From Hyphomicrobiales bacterium (GTDB taxonomy: Bacteria; Pseudomonadota; Alphaproteobacteria; Rhizobiales; Rhizobiaceae), in contig UBXV01000010.1 in NCBI GenBank assembly GCA_900469625.1, positions 214,198-278,197 on the forward strand: a stretch of DNA of 64,000 nt, given 5' to 3'. Shown piece by piece: positions 25,450 through 34,361 of the stretch. Under the pieces are notes generated by a model. The model made no database searches, had not been told where the DNA came from, and saw nothing but the letters and a program-made list of their open reading frames with translations. Position 1 is the first letter of the stretch. Every line of letters starts with the position of its first letter. Position numbers and translations under genes: made by a program.

Positions 25450-26834
25450 CACGCGACCTCCGCGGCACGGCCGCCATCGGCGGCAAATTCAGTTTCAAGC
25501 CAGGTTTCGAGAAAGCGGGTATGAAAGGCACCCTTGGCGATCTGCGGATCGGCAGCGAGCGCTCGATGCAACGGGATCGTCGTCGGCACGCCGTCGATCC
25601 TCAGGCGCTCCAGCGCCTGCGACAGGCGTACCAGGCACGCCGCGCGGTCTTCGCCCCAGACGATCAGCTTGCCGAGCAGCGAATCGTAGAACGGTGGGAT
25701 CACGTAGCCTTCGTAGAGCATCGTATCGAAGCGAATGCCCTCGCCTTCGGGCACGTCCAGCCTTTCGATCTTGCCCGGCGCCGGCATGAAGCCGCGCCTC
25801 GGATCCTCCGCGTTGATGCGGCACTCGATGGCGTGACCCCTGACCTTGATGTCAGCCTGGCGGATCGACAGCGGCGCGCCGGCGGCGATACGAAACATCT
25901 CCTCGACCAGATCGATGCCGGTGATCATCTCGGTGACCGGATGTTCCACCTGGATGCGGGTGTTGACCTCGATGAAGTAGAATTCGCGCGTCTCGTCGTC
26001 GTAGAGATACTCGACCGTGCCCGCGCCGCGGTAACCGACGGAGCGCGCAAGGGCTACGGCGCTGTCGCAGAGCTTCTGTCGCACCTCCGATGGAAGCAGG
26101 AAGGACGGCGCCTCTTCCCAGACCTTCTGCCGTCGCCGCTGCAGCGAGCATTCACGCTCATGGCAGTGCACGACATTCTTGCCGTCGCCGAGAATCTGCA
26201 CCTCGACGTGTCGGGCGCGGGTAATGACCTTTTCCAGATAGAGACCGCCATCGCCGAAGGAGGCCAGCGCCTCGGCGGATGCCTGCGGAAACTGGGTCTC
26301 CAGTTCGCACGCGTCGTTGACGATGCGGATGCCGCGACCACCGCCGCCGGCCGCCGCCTTGATCATGACGGGATAGCCGGTGCGCTCCGTGACCGATAGC
26401 GCTTCGGCCAGGCTCGAGATCCGGCCGTCGCTGCCCGGCACCGTCGGCACGCCGGCCTTTTCGGCAACAGTGCGGGCCGCCACCTTGTCTCCGAGCAGGC
26501 GGATCGCATCGCCCGATGGCCCAATGAAGATGAGCCCGGCGGCAACCACCGCGTCGGCGAAATCGCCGTTCTCCGACAGGAAGCCGTAACCGGGATGCAC
26601 CGCATCGACATTGGCGCGTTTGGCCGCCTCAATCACGGCTTCGATATTGAGATAGGATTTCTTTGGCGCCGGCGGTCCGATTTCGATCGCCTCGTCGGCG
26701 AGCTTGACGGCCAGCATGTCGGCGTCGGCGGCGCTATAGACCTGGACGGTGCGAATGCCGAGCGCCCGGGCGGCGCGGATGATGCGAACGGCGATCTCGC
26801 CGCGATTGGCAACAAGAACCGAGCGCAGCTTCAT
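25449..26834 (-). CDS. Biotin carboxylase (AccC-like) of the oxoprolinase operon
   Basis: This 461-residue ATP-grasp enzyme carboxylates biotin on a carrier protein. Motifs: VLVANRGEIAVRIIRAARALG at the N terminus, HPGYGFLSEN, the glycine loop KAAAGGGGRGIRIV, HERECSLQRRRQKV, and the metal and catalytic segment FIEVNTRIQVEHPVTE. It lies between a biotin carrier gene (ATGA overlap) and pxpB. AccC/AccB copies of this kind are commonly found with pxpABC-like genes. Whether carboxylation is part of lactam ring opening or of a urea-type amide carboxylation is not known. Confidence 0.92.
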   Translation of the reverse strand: MKLRSVLVANRGEIAVRIIRAARALGIRTVQVYSAADADMLAVKLADEAIEIGPPAPKKSYLNIEAVIEAAKRANVDAVHPGYGFLSENGDFADAVVAAGLIFIGPSGDAIRLLGDKVAARTVAEKAGVPTVPGSDGRISSLAEALSVTERTGYPVMIKAAAGGGGRGIRIVNDACELETQFPQASAEALASFGDGGLYLEKVITRARHVEVQILGDGKNVVHCHERECSLQRRRQKVWEEAPSFLLPSEVRQKLCDSAVALARSVGYRGAGTVEYLYDDETREFYFIEVNTRIQVEHPVTEMITGIDLVEEMFRIAAGAPLSIRQADIKVRGHAIECRINAEDPRRGFMPAPGKIERLDVPEGEGIRFDTMLYEGYVIPPFYDSLLGKLIVWGEDRAACLVRLSQALERLRIDGVPTTIPLHRALAADPQIAKGAFHTRFLETWLETEFAADGGRAAEVA

Positions 26835-27073
26835 TGCTCGACCTCGGCGATCACCTGGCCGGCCATGACGGGCTCCTCGTTGTCGACGAGAAAGCGGATG
26901 CTGCCGCCCGCCACGCCGGCCTGGATCTCCTGAAAGGTCTTCATGACTTCGATCAGGCCGATGGCGTCGCTGGAGGAAACCGGGTCTCCATCCGTCTTGA
27001 ACGGCGGGACATCGGGAGCAGACGAGCGATAGAAGGTTCCTGGAAGGGGCGATCGTATTTCGTGCTTGCTCAT
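26831..27073 (-). CDS. Biotin carboxyl carrier protein (short AccB-like)
   Basis: This 80-residue biotinyl domain starts with MSKHEIRSPLPGTFYR and carries the biotin attachment lysine in LIEVMKTFQEI (EVMK in place of the common AMKM). It lacks the N-terminal linker of housekeeping AccB, so it is a minimal carrier dedicated to the neighbouring carboxylase. A GGAGG site precedes the ATG at 27073. Its stop overlaps the next start as ATGA. Confidence 0.9.
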   Translation of the reverse strand: MSKHEIRSPLPGTFYRSSAPDVPPFKTDGDPVSSSDAIGLIEVMKTFQEIQAGVAGGSIRFLVDNEEPVMAGQVIAEVEQ

Positions 27074-27089
27074 GGTTGCCTCCGCTATG

Positions 27090-27866
27090 TTATCTGGTTT
27101 TGACCTGAGAGGCGGGAGCGATGCGAATGCCTTCGGCACTCAGCCCCTCCCGCATGAGGCGCACGATATCGAGCGCGCCCAGCGTATCGGAATGAAAACA
27201 GATGGATTCGAACGGGACGTCGATGTCTGCGCCCGTGACCGTGCGCACGCGGCCCTCGCGGCAGGCGCGAACGACCTTGCGGGCGATGGACGCGGCATCC
27301 GGCCGTCCGGCATCGCGGGTAAAGACGATCGAGCCGCTATCGTCATAATCGCGATCGGCATAAAACTCGCGAATGACGGGCTGGCCGACTTCCTGTGCCG
27401 CAAGCTCCGTCGCCGATCCGGCCATGCAGAAGACGAAGGCGTTCGGCGCCACCGTGCGCATGTATTGCATGAAGATCTGCGACAGCTCGCGGTTGACGGC
27501 CATCTCCATGTAGAGCGCGCCATGCGGCTTCACGTGCTGCAAAGGTGCGCCGTGGCGCCGGGCGAATTCGCGGATTGCGCCAACCTGGTAGACGATGTCG
27601 TTGACGAGCTCGCGGGCCGTGCCGGCAATCTTCCGCCGGCCGAACCCCTGCAGGTCGCGATAGCCGGGATGCGCGCCGATACCGACGCCATGTTCGGCGG
27701 CAAGCCGAACCGTCTCATCCATCAGGTTGGGATCGCCGGCGTGAAAGCCTGCGGCGATGTTGGCAGAACTGATCAGCGGCATGAGCGCAGCGTCATCCGT
27801 ATCGCCGATACGCCAGCGACCGAAGGCTTCTCCCATATCGCAATTGATGTCGACGACGTCGAGCAA
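27090..27866 (-). CDS. pxpA: 5-oxoprolinase subunit A (LamB/YcsF family)
   Basis: This 258-residue PxpA has the family hallmarks [55 protein letters not shown] and ICFHSDT. It is the first gene of the operon pxpA-carrier-carboxylase-pxpB-pxpC. The TTG at 27866 is taken as start; AGGGA lies upstream and no in-frame ATG precedes the conserved DINCDMGE. The product with PxpBC opens 5-oxoproline or a close analogue. Confidence 0.9.
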   Translation of the reverse strand: MLDVVDINCDMGEAFGRWRIGDTDDAALMPLISSANIAAGFHAGDPNLMDETVRLAAEHGVGIGAHPGYRDLQGFGRRKIAGTARELVNDIVYQVGAIREFARRHGAPLQHVKPHGALYMEMAVNRELSQIFMQYMRTVAPNAFVFCMAGSATELAAQEVGQPVIREFYADRDYDDSGSIVFTRDAGRPDAASIARKVVRACREGRVRTVTGADIDVPFESICFHSDTLGALDIVRLMREGLSAEGIRIAPASQVKTR

Positions 27867-27987
27867 TGCCTCATCCCTCTGTTGCAGGTCGCTCTCCTGG
27901 AGATTGCTCTCCCGGCAACCCTGACCTCTCGGGAAACGCTAGGGTGAAACGGCGCATTTGAAAAATTCTATTTTCATATGCTCATTA

Positions 27988-28000
27988 TCTGAATTTCAGA
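27988..28000. promoter_or_regulatory. LysR-type operator TCTGAA-T-TTCAGA
   Basis: A perfect 6-bp dyad with the T-N11-A architecture of LysR boxes, inside the AT-rich 286-base gap between pxpA and the divergent LysR gene. The arrangement is the classic one for LysR activation of the neighbouring operon and self-repression. Confidence 0.65.
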
Positions 28001-28152
28001 ATTCGCAGTTGCAAAAGCGGCCACGGAAAATTAGCGTCTTCAGAAGGACTTAGCCGATGATGCCCTAGAGATGATCAGCTGACTGCTCAAACACACGGCA
28101 GGCTTTCTGATTTTCTCAGCCGCATTATTAAAAAATCAGATGGGAATGCGTG

Positions 28153-29079
28153 ATGTCGATGAGCCTTCGCCAGCTTCGCTATTTCGTCGCAACCGCCGAG
28201 CTCGGCCAGATATCGCAGGCGGCGATCGATCTTTCGATCTCGCAATCGGCGGTCACCACGGCCATCAAGGAACTGGAGCGCATCGTCGGCGCCAACCTGT
28301 TCCTGCGCACGCCGAGCGGCATGGACCTGACGATGGCCGGCCGGCAGTTCCTCTCGCACGCCTACGAGATCCTGAAGAAGGTGGATGAGGCGACACATCT
28401 CAACGTCGTCAGCAGTGCCGTCGAGGGCACGCTGGCAATCGCGGCCACCTATACCGTCATCGGCTATTTCCTGCCGCAGCATATCGAGCGGCTGCGGCGA
28501 CTGTTCCCGAAACTCGATGTGCAGCTGTTCGAACTGAAGCGGGAATCGATCGAGGAAGGTCTGCTGACCAACCGCTACGACATGGCGGTGCTTCTGACGT
28601 CGAACATCCTCAATCCGGCGTTGACGACCGAAAAGCTGATGAGTTCGACGCGAAGGCTGTGGGTGCCGGCCCAGCATCCGCTGCTTCAGCGCGACAGCGT
28701 CGGCTTTCGCGAGATCGCCGAGGAGCCCTATATCATGCTCACCGTCGATGAGGCCGCACACTCCTCACTGAAATACTGGAGCGCCTCGACTTATCAGCCA
28801 CGCGTCATCCTGCGGACTTCCTCCGTCGAGGCCGTGCGCTCGCTGGTCGCAAACGGCCAGGGCGTCGCCATTCTGTCGGACATGGTGCATCGCCCCTGGT
28901 CGCTGGAGGGCCGGCGCATCGAGACGATCAACGTGCGCGACACCGTGCCGGCCATGGATGTCGGCCTTGCCTGGCGCCGCGGCGCGGAGTTCACGCCGCC
29001 GATGCAGGCATTGCGGTCCTATTTCCAGCAGACGTTTCACATCCCGGGCGTGCGCGACGCGTCGTTCACTACGGCCTGA
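28153..29079 (+). CDS. LysR family transcriptional regulator
   Basis: The 308-residue protein has an N-terminal winged helix (LRQLRYFVATAELGQISQAA with helix LSISQSAVTTAIKELERIVG) and a periplasmic-binding-protein-like effector domain from about residue 90. GTG 28150, ATG 28153 and ATG 28159 are all possible starts; 28153 is chosen. It is divergent from the pxp operon and separated from it by the T-N11-A dyad. It is therefore the likely oxoproline or lactam-responsive activator of that operon. Confidence 0.9.
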   Translation: MSMSLRQLRYFVATAELGQISQAAIDLSISQSAVTTAIKELERIVGANLFLRTPSGMDLTMAGRQFLSHAYEILKKVDEATHLNVVSSAVEGTLAIAATYTVIGYFLPQHIERLRRLFPKLDVQLFELKRESIEEGLLTNRYDMAVLLTSNILNPALTTEKLMSSTRRLWVPAQHPLLQRDSVGFREIAEEPYIMLTVDEAAHSSLKYWSASTYQPRVILRTSSVEAVRSLVANGQGVAILSDMVHRPWSLEGRRIETINVRDTVPAMDVGLAWRRGAEFTPPMQALRSYFQQTFHIPGVRDASFTTA

Positions 29080-29097
29080 TCCGAACACGAAGGGCGG

Positions 29098-29916
29098 TCA
29101 GCCGACAGCCAGTTCCAACGCCCGGCGGTGCGCAGCGATTGCCGCCCGCTTCACCAGATCGCCCAGACTTGGCTCTGCCGTGAAGATGTCGAGCGCGGCA
29201 GCCGTTGTGCCGTTCGGACTTGTCACCTGCCGGCGCAAATCCGCCGGCGAGAAGGCGCTGGCGCTGGCAAGTGCGGCGGCACCGCAGACGGTCTGGCTGG
29301 ACAGGGCCTGTGCCGTTGCCGCCGGCAAGCCCACGGCGATCGCTGCTTCCTCCAGGCACTCCATGAAATGGAAGAGATAGGCCGGGCCCGAGCCAGATAT
29401 CGCCGTCGCTGCATCGACGAGCGTTTCTTCATTGAGCCAGTGAACATTGCCGACGGCGCCAAGCAGGCCGGTAACCTCAGCCATTTGGCCGTCGTCGGTG
29501 TGGACGTTGGCAAAGGCTGCAATCACGCCCAAGCCGATCGAAGCCGGCATGTTGGGCATGGCGCGAACGATCGCGGTCTCGCCAAGAGTGGCCTCGAAGC
29601 GCGCGATCGGCACGCCGGCGGCGATACTGATGAAGACAGCCTTTCCGCTGAACCGTCTGTAAGCGCCGAGCACGGCACCGATGACCTGCGGCTTGACGGC
29701 GACGATGACGGCGCGAGGGCGCAACGCCTGTGGCAGCTCGCCCGCGTCTGCGTAGACCGTGGCGCCCGCGGCCGCCGCGCGGTTGCGCAGTTGATCCATA
29801 GGCTCGATCACATGGATCCGGTCGGCGGCAATGCCGGCCCGCCCGACCCAGCCTTCGAGCAGCGCAAACCCCATGTTGCCGCAGCCGACCAGCACGATCC
29901 CGTCAGACTGATCCAT
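29098..29916 (-). CDS. proC: Pyrroline-5-carboxylate reductase family protein
   Basis: This 272-residue NAD(P)H oxidoreductase has the Rossmann start GIVLVGCGNMGFALLEGW and the P5CR signature region VDAATAISGSGPAYLFHFMECLEEAAIAVGL. It would reduce pyrroline-5-carboxylate to proline or act on a related imine. ATG 29916 is preferred over GTG 29925 because AAGG lies 8 bases before it. It is the last gene of the ABC/CoA-ligase operon. A housekeeping proC would normally be on the chromosome, so this may be a catabolic imine reductase. Confidence 0.85.
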   Translation of the reverse strand: MDQSDGIVLVGCGNMGFALLEGWVGRAGIAADRIHVIEPMDQLRNRAAAAGATVYADAGELPQALRPRAVIVAVKPQVIGAVLGAYRRFSGKAVFISIAAGVPIARFEATLGETAIVRAMPNMPASIGLGVIAAFANVHTDDGQMAEVTGLLGAVGNVHWLNEETLVDAATAISGSGPAYLFHFMECLEEAAIAVGLPAATAQALSSQTVCGAAALASASAFSPADLRRQVTSPNGTTAAALDIFTAEPSLGDLVKRAAIAAHRRALELAVG

Positions 29917-29953
29917 CCCTCTCACCTTCCTTCGTTCGCCGTGGCCACCAAGG

Positions 29954-31486
29954 TCATGGCCGCGCCAGCCGATCCCAGCAATTGTCGAGACCGGCGGGCA
30001 GCCGGTGCTTCATGATGCGCTGGCTCGGCGTGCGTTCGAACTCGTCGACGACGGCGATGTAGCGTGGGTTCTGGTAGGGCGCGAGCCGATGGGCGAGCCA
30101 ACCGGACAGGTCGATCGGATCGATCGCGGCGCCCGGCTTCGGCTTGACGAAGAGCTTGATGTCCTGTTCGCCGACGTCAGCAGCGACGCCGATGATGGCG
30201 CAATCTTCCACCGCCGGATAGGCGGCGGCGACATGCTCGACCTCCCAGGCGGAGACGTTCTCACCCTTGCAGCGGACACTGTCGGTCAACCGCCCATGGA
30301 ACCAGAGATTGCCGTCCGCGTCGAAGGAACCGGAATCGCCGGTGTGAAGCGCGCCGTTGCGAAGCGCTTTTTCCGTCGCTTCGGGATTGCGCAGGTAGCC
30401 CTTGAACAGCGCCCCCTCAAGCGAGGTGCGCACGACGATCTCGCCCTTGTCGCCTGTTGGTACCGGCGCACCCTTGTCGTCGAGGATATCGACCGAGAAC
30501 CAGGGCATCGGCTGGCCGACGGCACCGACGACGCCGTTGGTGTTGCAGGTGGTGATGCTGGAGGCTTCGGTCATGCCGTAGCACTCGCGCATCTCGACGC
30601 CGAAGCGCTCCTTGAACAGTGGCCAGACCTCCTTCGGGCAACCGCCGCCCCAGGCGATCCGCACCGGATGCTCACGATCTCGCTCGCTTTCGGGCTGCTT
30701 CAGCAGGATCTGCAGGATGCCGCCGAGATAGTGGATATGGGTGGCGCCATAGTTGCGCACCTGCTCCCAGAACCGGCTGGCGCTGAACCTGTCGACCATG
30801 GCGAGCGAAAGGTCTTCGATGATCGGCAGCACGATCAGCTGCGCCCCACCGATATGGTAGAGCGGCTCCCAGACGAAGAAGACATCGCCGGGACCGGCAA
30901 CCGACAGCGTGCGCACCGCCTCGCCGGCAAGCCGGATCATGCCGTGGGTCACGAGCACACCCTTCGGCCGGCCGGTGGTGCCGGAGGTATACATGATCGC
31001 AAACAGATCGTCGGCGGCAGGCGGCGCCTCCTCGAAGGCGGCACCCGACGACAGGATCGTCTCGAGCGACGTCGCACCCGCCGGTTCGCCGGCGAGAATG
31101 AGCCCGGCCGCGGGTAGCGCGGCACCACTTTCGGCGATCGTTTCGGCAAGCTCGGCGTCACAGATGACGACGCCCGGTTCGCAATGTTCGAGGATATAGC
31201 GCAGGCCCTCGCCGCGCAGCTGGGCATTGACCGGCACCCAGACGACGCCGGCCTTCGCGAGGCCAAAGAGCACGGCAAGCGACAGCCGCGAATTGCGCAT
31301 CATGACGGCGGCGCGATCCCCGGATTTCAGGCCGCGCTGGCGCAATTCGGCGGCAAGGGCTGACGACATCGCGTCGAGCGTGGCGAAGGTGATCGGCTCG
31401 CCGTTGAAACGGGCAAACACCTGTTCCGGTTTGCGGACAGCCTTGGTCGTGAAGCTTCCGAGGAAGCCTTCGAGAGATACGGTCAT
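29954..31486 (-). CDS. AMP-forming acyl-CoA synthetase
   Basis: This 510-residue adenylate-forming ligase activates a carboxylic acid as its CoA thioester. The phosphate-binding loop is MYTSGTTGRPKG near residue 167, the adenine motif YGMTEAS near 310, and the hinge aspartate motif GRLTDSVRCKGENVS near 395. The C-terminal motif that usually reads TxSGKxxK is TPSQRIMK here (residues 486-493), so the usual catalytic-lysine position is Arg490. It resembles carnitine/crotonobetaine-CoA ligases in general pattern. With the enoyl-CoA hydratase gene in the same operon it suggests beta-oxidation-like processing of an imported acid. Confidence 0.88.
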   Translation of the reverse strand: MTVSLEGFLGSFTTKAVRKPEQVFARFNGEPITFATLDAMSSALAAELRQRGLKSGDRAAVMMRNSRLSLAVLFGLAKAGVVWVPVNAQLRGEGLRYILEHCEPGVVICDAELAETIAESGAALPAAGLILAGEPAGATSLETILSSGAAFEEAPPAADDLFAIMYTSGTTGRPKGVLVTHGMIRLAGEAVRTLSVAGPGDVFFVWEPLYHIGGAQLIVLPIIEDLSLAMVDRFSASRFWEQVRNYGATHIHYLGGILQILLKQPESERDREHPVRIAWGGGCPKEVWPLFKERFGVEMRECYGMTEASSITTCNTNGVVGAVGQPMPWFSVDILDDKGAPVPTGDKGEIVVRTSLEGALFKGYLRNPEATEKALRNGALHTGDSGSFDADGNLWFHGRLTDSVRCKGENVSAWEVEHVAAAYPAVEDCAIIGVAADVGEQDIKLFVKPKPGAAIDPIDLSGWLAHRLAPYQNPRYIAVVDEFERTPSQRIMKHRLPAGLDNCWDRLARP

Positions 31487-31507
31487 GGGAAGATCTCGAA
31501 TAGCGTG

Positions 31508-33274
31508 TCAGGAGGAGCGGCGGAGTTTTTCCGCCGCCAGGAGAAGTGTCGTCACGACGATGAAGACGACGACCGAAACCGCCGCAAGCGTCGGGTTGAG
31601 CTGAAGGATCATGTCGTCCCACATCTGCTTCGGCAGGGTCGTCTTGACGCCGCCGCTGACGAAGATCGCCACGGTCAGCTCGTCGAACGAGGTGATGAAG
31701 GCAAACAGGAACGCTGCCGTCAGGCCGCTCTTGATCAAGGGAACGGTCACGAAGCGTAGGGCCTGGACCCTGTTTGCCCCGAGCGTCGCCGCCGCCTGGT
31801 CGAGCCGCCAGTCATAGCTCTTCAACACAGCGGCGATGGCGACGAAGGCGAAGGGCAATGCCAGCACCGTGTGGCCGATCACCAGGCCGACATCGGTCGC
31901 GACCAGTCCCATCTGCGCAAAGAGGTAGAACAGACCGACGGCGATGACGATGCGCGGCACGATCATCGGCGCCAGGAAGAAAGCGAAGATGATGCCCCGC
32001 CAGCGCGAGCGCGAACGGGCAAGTGCGAGCGCCGCAAAACCGCCGATGACCGTTGCAACGATCGCGGTCGCGAAGGCGACGCCGAAGGAGCGGATGGTGG
32101 CAGCCACCCAGAGGTCCGAGGTGAAATAAGTCCTGAACCATTCCAGCCCATAGCCCGGCGGCGGGAACTCGAGGAACTGCGAGCTGGTGAAGGCAATCGG
32201 CAGCACGACGAGCGTCGGCAGCATCAGGAAGGCGAACATCATGACGCTGTAGATACCGAGCATGCGGCTTGAAACCGCCTGCCCCAGCAGAGCGTGACTG
32301 CCGGATGCGATGGCGCTGCTGACGGTTGCGACCCGATCGAGGATCGCCAGGCCGATGGCGCGCAGAACACCTGTCTTGCCAGCCTTGCCGTCGGACGGTT
32401 CGCCGGACAGGCTGGAGAGACCGAACACCCGATCGTAGAGCCAGCACGTCACCAGTGCTGCTGCCAGCATCATGGCGGCGAGCGCGCCTGCGAAGGCCCA
32501 GTTCAGGATCTCCTGCACCTGGACGATGATCAGCTGCGCCAGCATCGTCTGCTGACGGCCGCCGAGCAGGGCCGGGACGATGAAGAAACCGAGCGAGGAG
32601 ATGAAGGTAAGCAGACCGGCGGCGGCGGCACCCGGAAGCGAAAGCGGGAAGTAGACGAGCCAGAAGCCTTTCGCAGGCGTCGCGCCCAAGGTCCCCGAAG
32701 CCTGCGTCAGCCGGCGATCGATGCCGGTCATGACAGGCAGCATGGTGAGAATGGCAAGCGGCACCATGGCATGGACCATGCCGATCATCACGCCGAGTTC
32801 GTTGTGCAAGAGTTCGAGCGGCTGGCTGAGCAGACCCGAGCCAAGGCCGATCTGGTTGATGACGCCGGTACGGCCGAGCACGATGACCCAGGCAAAACTC
32901 TTGACCAGGTAGCTCGTCCAGAACGGCACCATGACGAGCAGGATCATCGTCCCGCGCGTCCGGTCCGGCAGGCGCGACAGCCAGTAGGCCAAGGGATAAC
33001 CGAGCAGCAGCGAGCAGAGCGTCGTCAGCCCTGCGATCCGGAACGTGATCAACAGGACGCGGAAATAGACGTCCGTCTCCAGGATCCTCGCATAATGGCT
33101 TGCGGTCATTGCGCCGGTGTCGGCGTCCTCGAGGCTGAGGCCCATGAGCCTGGCGACGGGAACGAGGAAGAAGATCAGCAGAAAGGCGATACCCGGCACG
33201 GCCAGCCAAAGCGGACCGAAGCGGAAGCGATTGGGACGCGCTGCGCGTCCTGAGGTCATGGCGGCGGTGGTCAT
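31508..33274 (-). CDS. Fused double ABC transporter permease (PotB-PotC type)
   Basis: This 588-residue inner-membrane protein carries two permease domains in one chain, each with about six helices. The two EAA loops read LTQASGTLGATPAKGFWLVYFPLSLPG near residue 195 and LDQAAATLGANRVQALRFVTVPLIKSG near 490. A hydrophilic linker lies at about 285-320. It forms the complete channel for the ABC importer encoded by the two preceding genes. Its start overlaps the ATPase stop as ATGA. Confidence 0.9.
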   Translation of the reverse strand: MTTAAMTSGRAARPNRFRFGPLWLAVPGIAFLLIFFLVPVARLMGLSLEDADTGAMTASHYARILETDVYFRVLLITFRIAGLTTLCSLLLGYPLAYWLSRLPDRTRGTMILLVMVPFWTSYLVKSFAWVIVLGRTGVINQIGLGSGLLSQPLELLHNELGVMIGMVHAMVPLAILTMLPVMTGIDRRLTQASGTLGATPAKGFWLVYFPLSLPGAAAAGLLTFISSLGFFIVPALLGGRQQTMLAQLIIVQVQEILNWAFAGALAAMMLAAALVTCWLYDRVFGLSSLSGEPSDGKAGKTGVLRAIGLAILDRVATVSSAIASGSHALLGQAVSSRMLGIYSVMMFAFLMLPTLVVLPIAFTSSQFLEFPPPGYGLEWFRTYFTSDLWVAATIRSFGVAFATAIVATVIGGFAALALARSRSRWRGIIFAFFLAPMIVPRIVIAVGLFYLFAQMGLVATDVGLVIGHTVLALPFAFVAIAAVLKSYDWRLDQAAATLGANRVQALRFVTVPLIKSGLTAAFLFAFITSFDELTVAIFVSGGVKTTLPKQMWDDMILQLNPTLAAVSVVVFIVVTTLLLAAEKLRRSS

Positions 33275-34350
33275 GGCGTCACCAGCACGGCCGTTTCCGG
33301 CGCCCAGCTGAGCGTGATGGTTTCGCCAATGCTCGGCAGCGGCTTACCCGGAAGGACACGAACCGTGACCAGCGCGTCGGCCGCGACGTCGACGAGCAGG
33401 CGGGTTTCCGATCCGGCATAGACGACTTCGGCGACGCGGCCGCTGATTTCGTTTGCACCGGTCGAGCCGAGTTCGAGATGCTCCGGCCGCACCACCAGCG
33501 CCATCTCGGCATTGTTGGAAAGGCCGGTGCCGTCAATCCGGAAGCGGCCGTTTTCGGTCGAAAGATGGGCGACACCACCGGAGCCGATGTCGACGCGGCC
33601 ACGGAAGATGTTGGAGATGCCGATGAAATCGGCGGCAAAGGCGGTGCGCGGCCGGGCGTAGATTTCCTGCGGCGGGCCGATCTGCTCGACCATGGCGTGG
33701 TTCATCAGGCAGATGCGGTCGGACAGCGCCAGCGCCTCCTCCTGATCGTGCGTCACATAGATGATCGTGGCGCCGGTCTGGCGGTGCAGCCGCTTGATTT
33801 CGAACTGCATGTGCTCACGAAGCTTCTTGTCGAGCGCACCCAGCGGCTCGTCCATCAGGATGATCGACGGCTGGTAGACGAAGCAGCGCGCAAGCGCGAC
33901 GCGCTGCTGCTGCCCGCCCGAAAGTTCGCGCGGGAAACGCCCGGCCAGGTGGCCGAGCTGAACCATGTCGAGCGCGCCTTTGACCTGCCTGTCGATCTCG
34001 GCACTGCTCTTGCCGCGCATCTTCAGGGGAAAGCCGATATTCTCGGCCACCGTCAGATGCGGAAACAGGGCGTAGTGCTGGAAAACCAGGCCGATGTCGC
34101 GCTTGTGCACCGGCGTGTCCGTCTCGTTGCTGCCGTCGATGAACAGGCGGCCCTCCGTCGGCAGGACCAGCCCGCTGATCATCTGCAGCAAAGTCGTCTT
34201 GCCGGAGCCCGAAGGCCCGAGAAGCGTCAGGAACTCGCCGGTCTGGACTGCGACGTGCGTGGGCTTCAGGGCGACGGTCGCGCCATAGCTCTTGGCCAGT
34301 CCGTCGACGAGAAGTTTGGGGCGAGTGGCTTGTTCGGGCTTCGCGAGCAT
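33271..34350 (-). CDS. PotA-like ABC transporter ATPase
   Basis: This 359-residue ATPase has every catalytic motif intact: GPSGSGKTT, LSGGQQQR, IILMDEP and the H-loop VTHDQEEALALSD, followed by a TOBE domain. The ATG at 34350 is used because the longer upstream reading runs through the binding-protein gene end. It powers the fused permease. Unlike the two ATPases at 15-22 kb, its H-loop is canonical. Confidence 0.92.
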   Translation of the reverse strand: MLAKPEQATRPKLLVDGLAKSYGATVALKPTHVAVQTGEFLTLLGPSGSGKTTLLQMISGLVLPTEGRLFIDGSNETDTPVHKRDIGLVFQHYALFPHLTVAENIGFPLKMRGKSSAEIDRQVKGALDMVQLGHLAGRFPRELSGGQQQRVALARCFVYQPSIILMDEPLGALDKKLREHMQFEIKRLHRQTGATIIYVTHDQEEALALSDRICLMNHAMVEQIGPPQEIYARPRTAFAADFIGISNIFRGRVDIGSGGVAHLSTENGRFRIDGTGLSNNAEMALVVRPEHLELGSTGANEISGRVAEVVYAGSETRLLVDVAADALVTVRVLPGKPLPSIGETITLSWAPETAVLVTP

Positions 34351-34361
34351 CTGTTTTCCCC

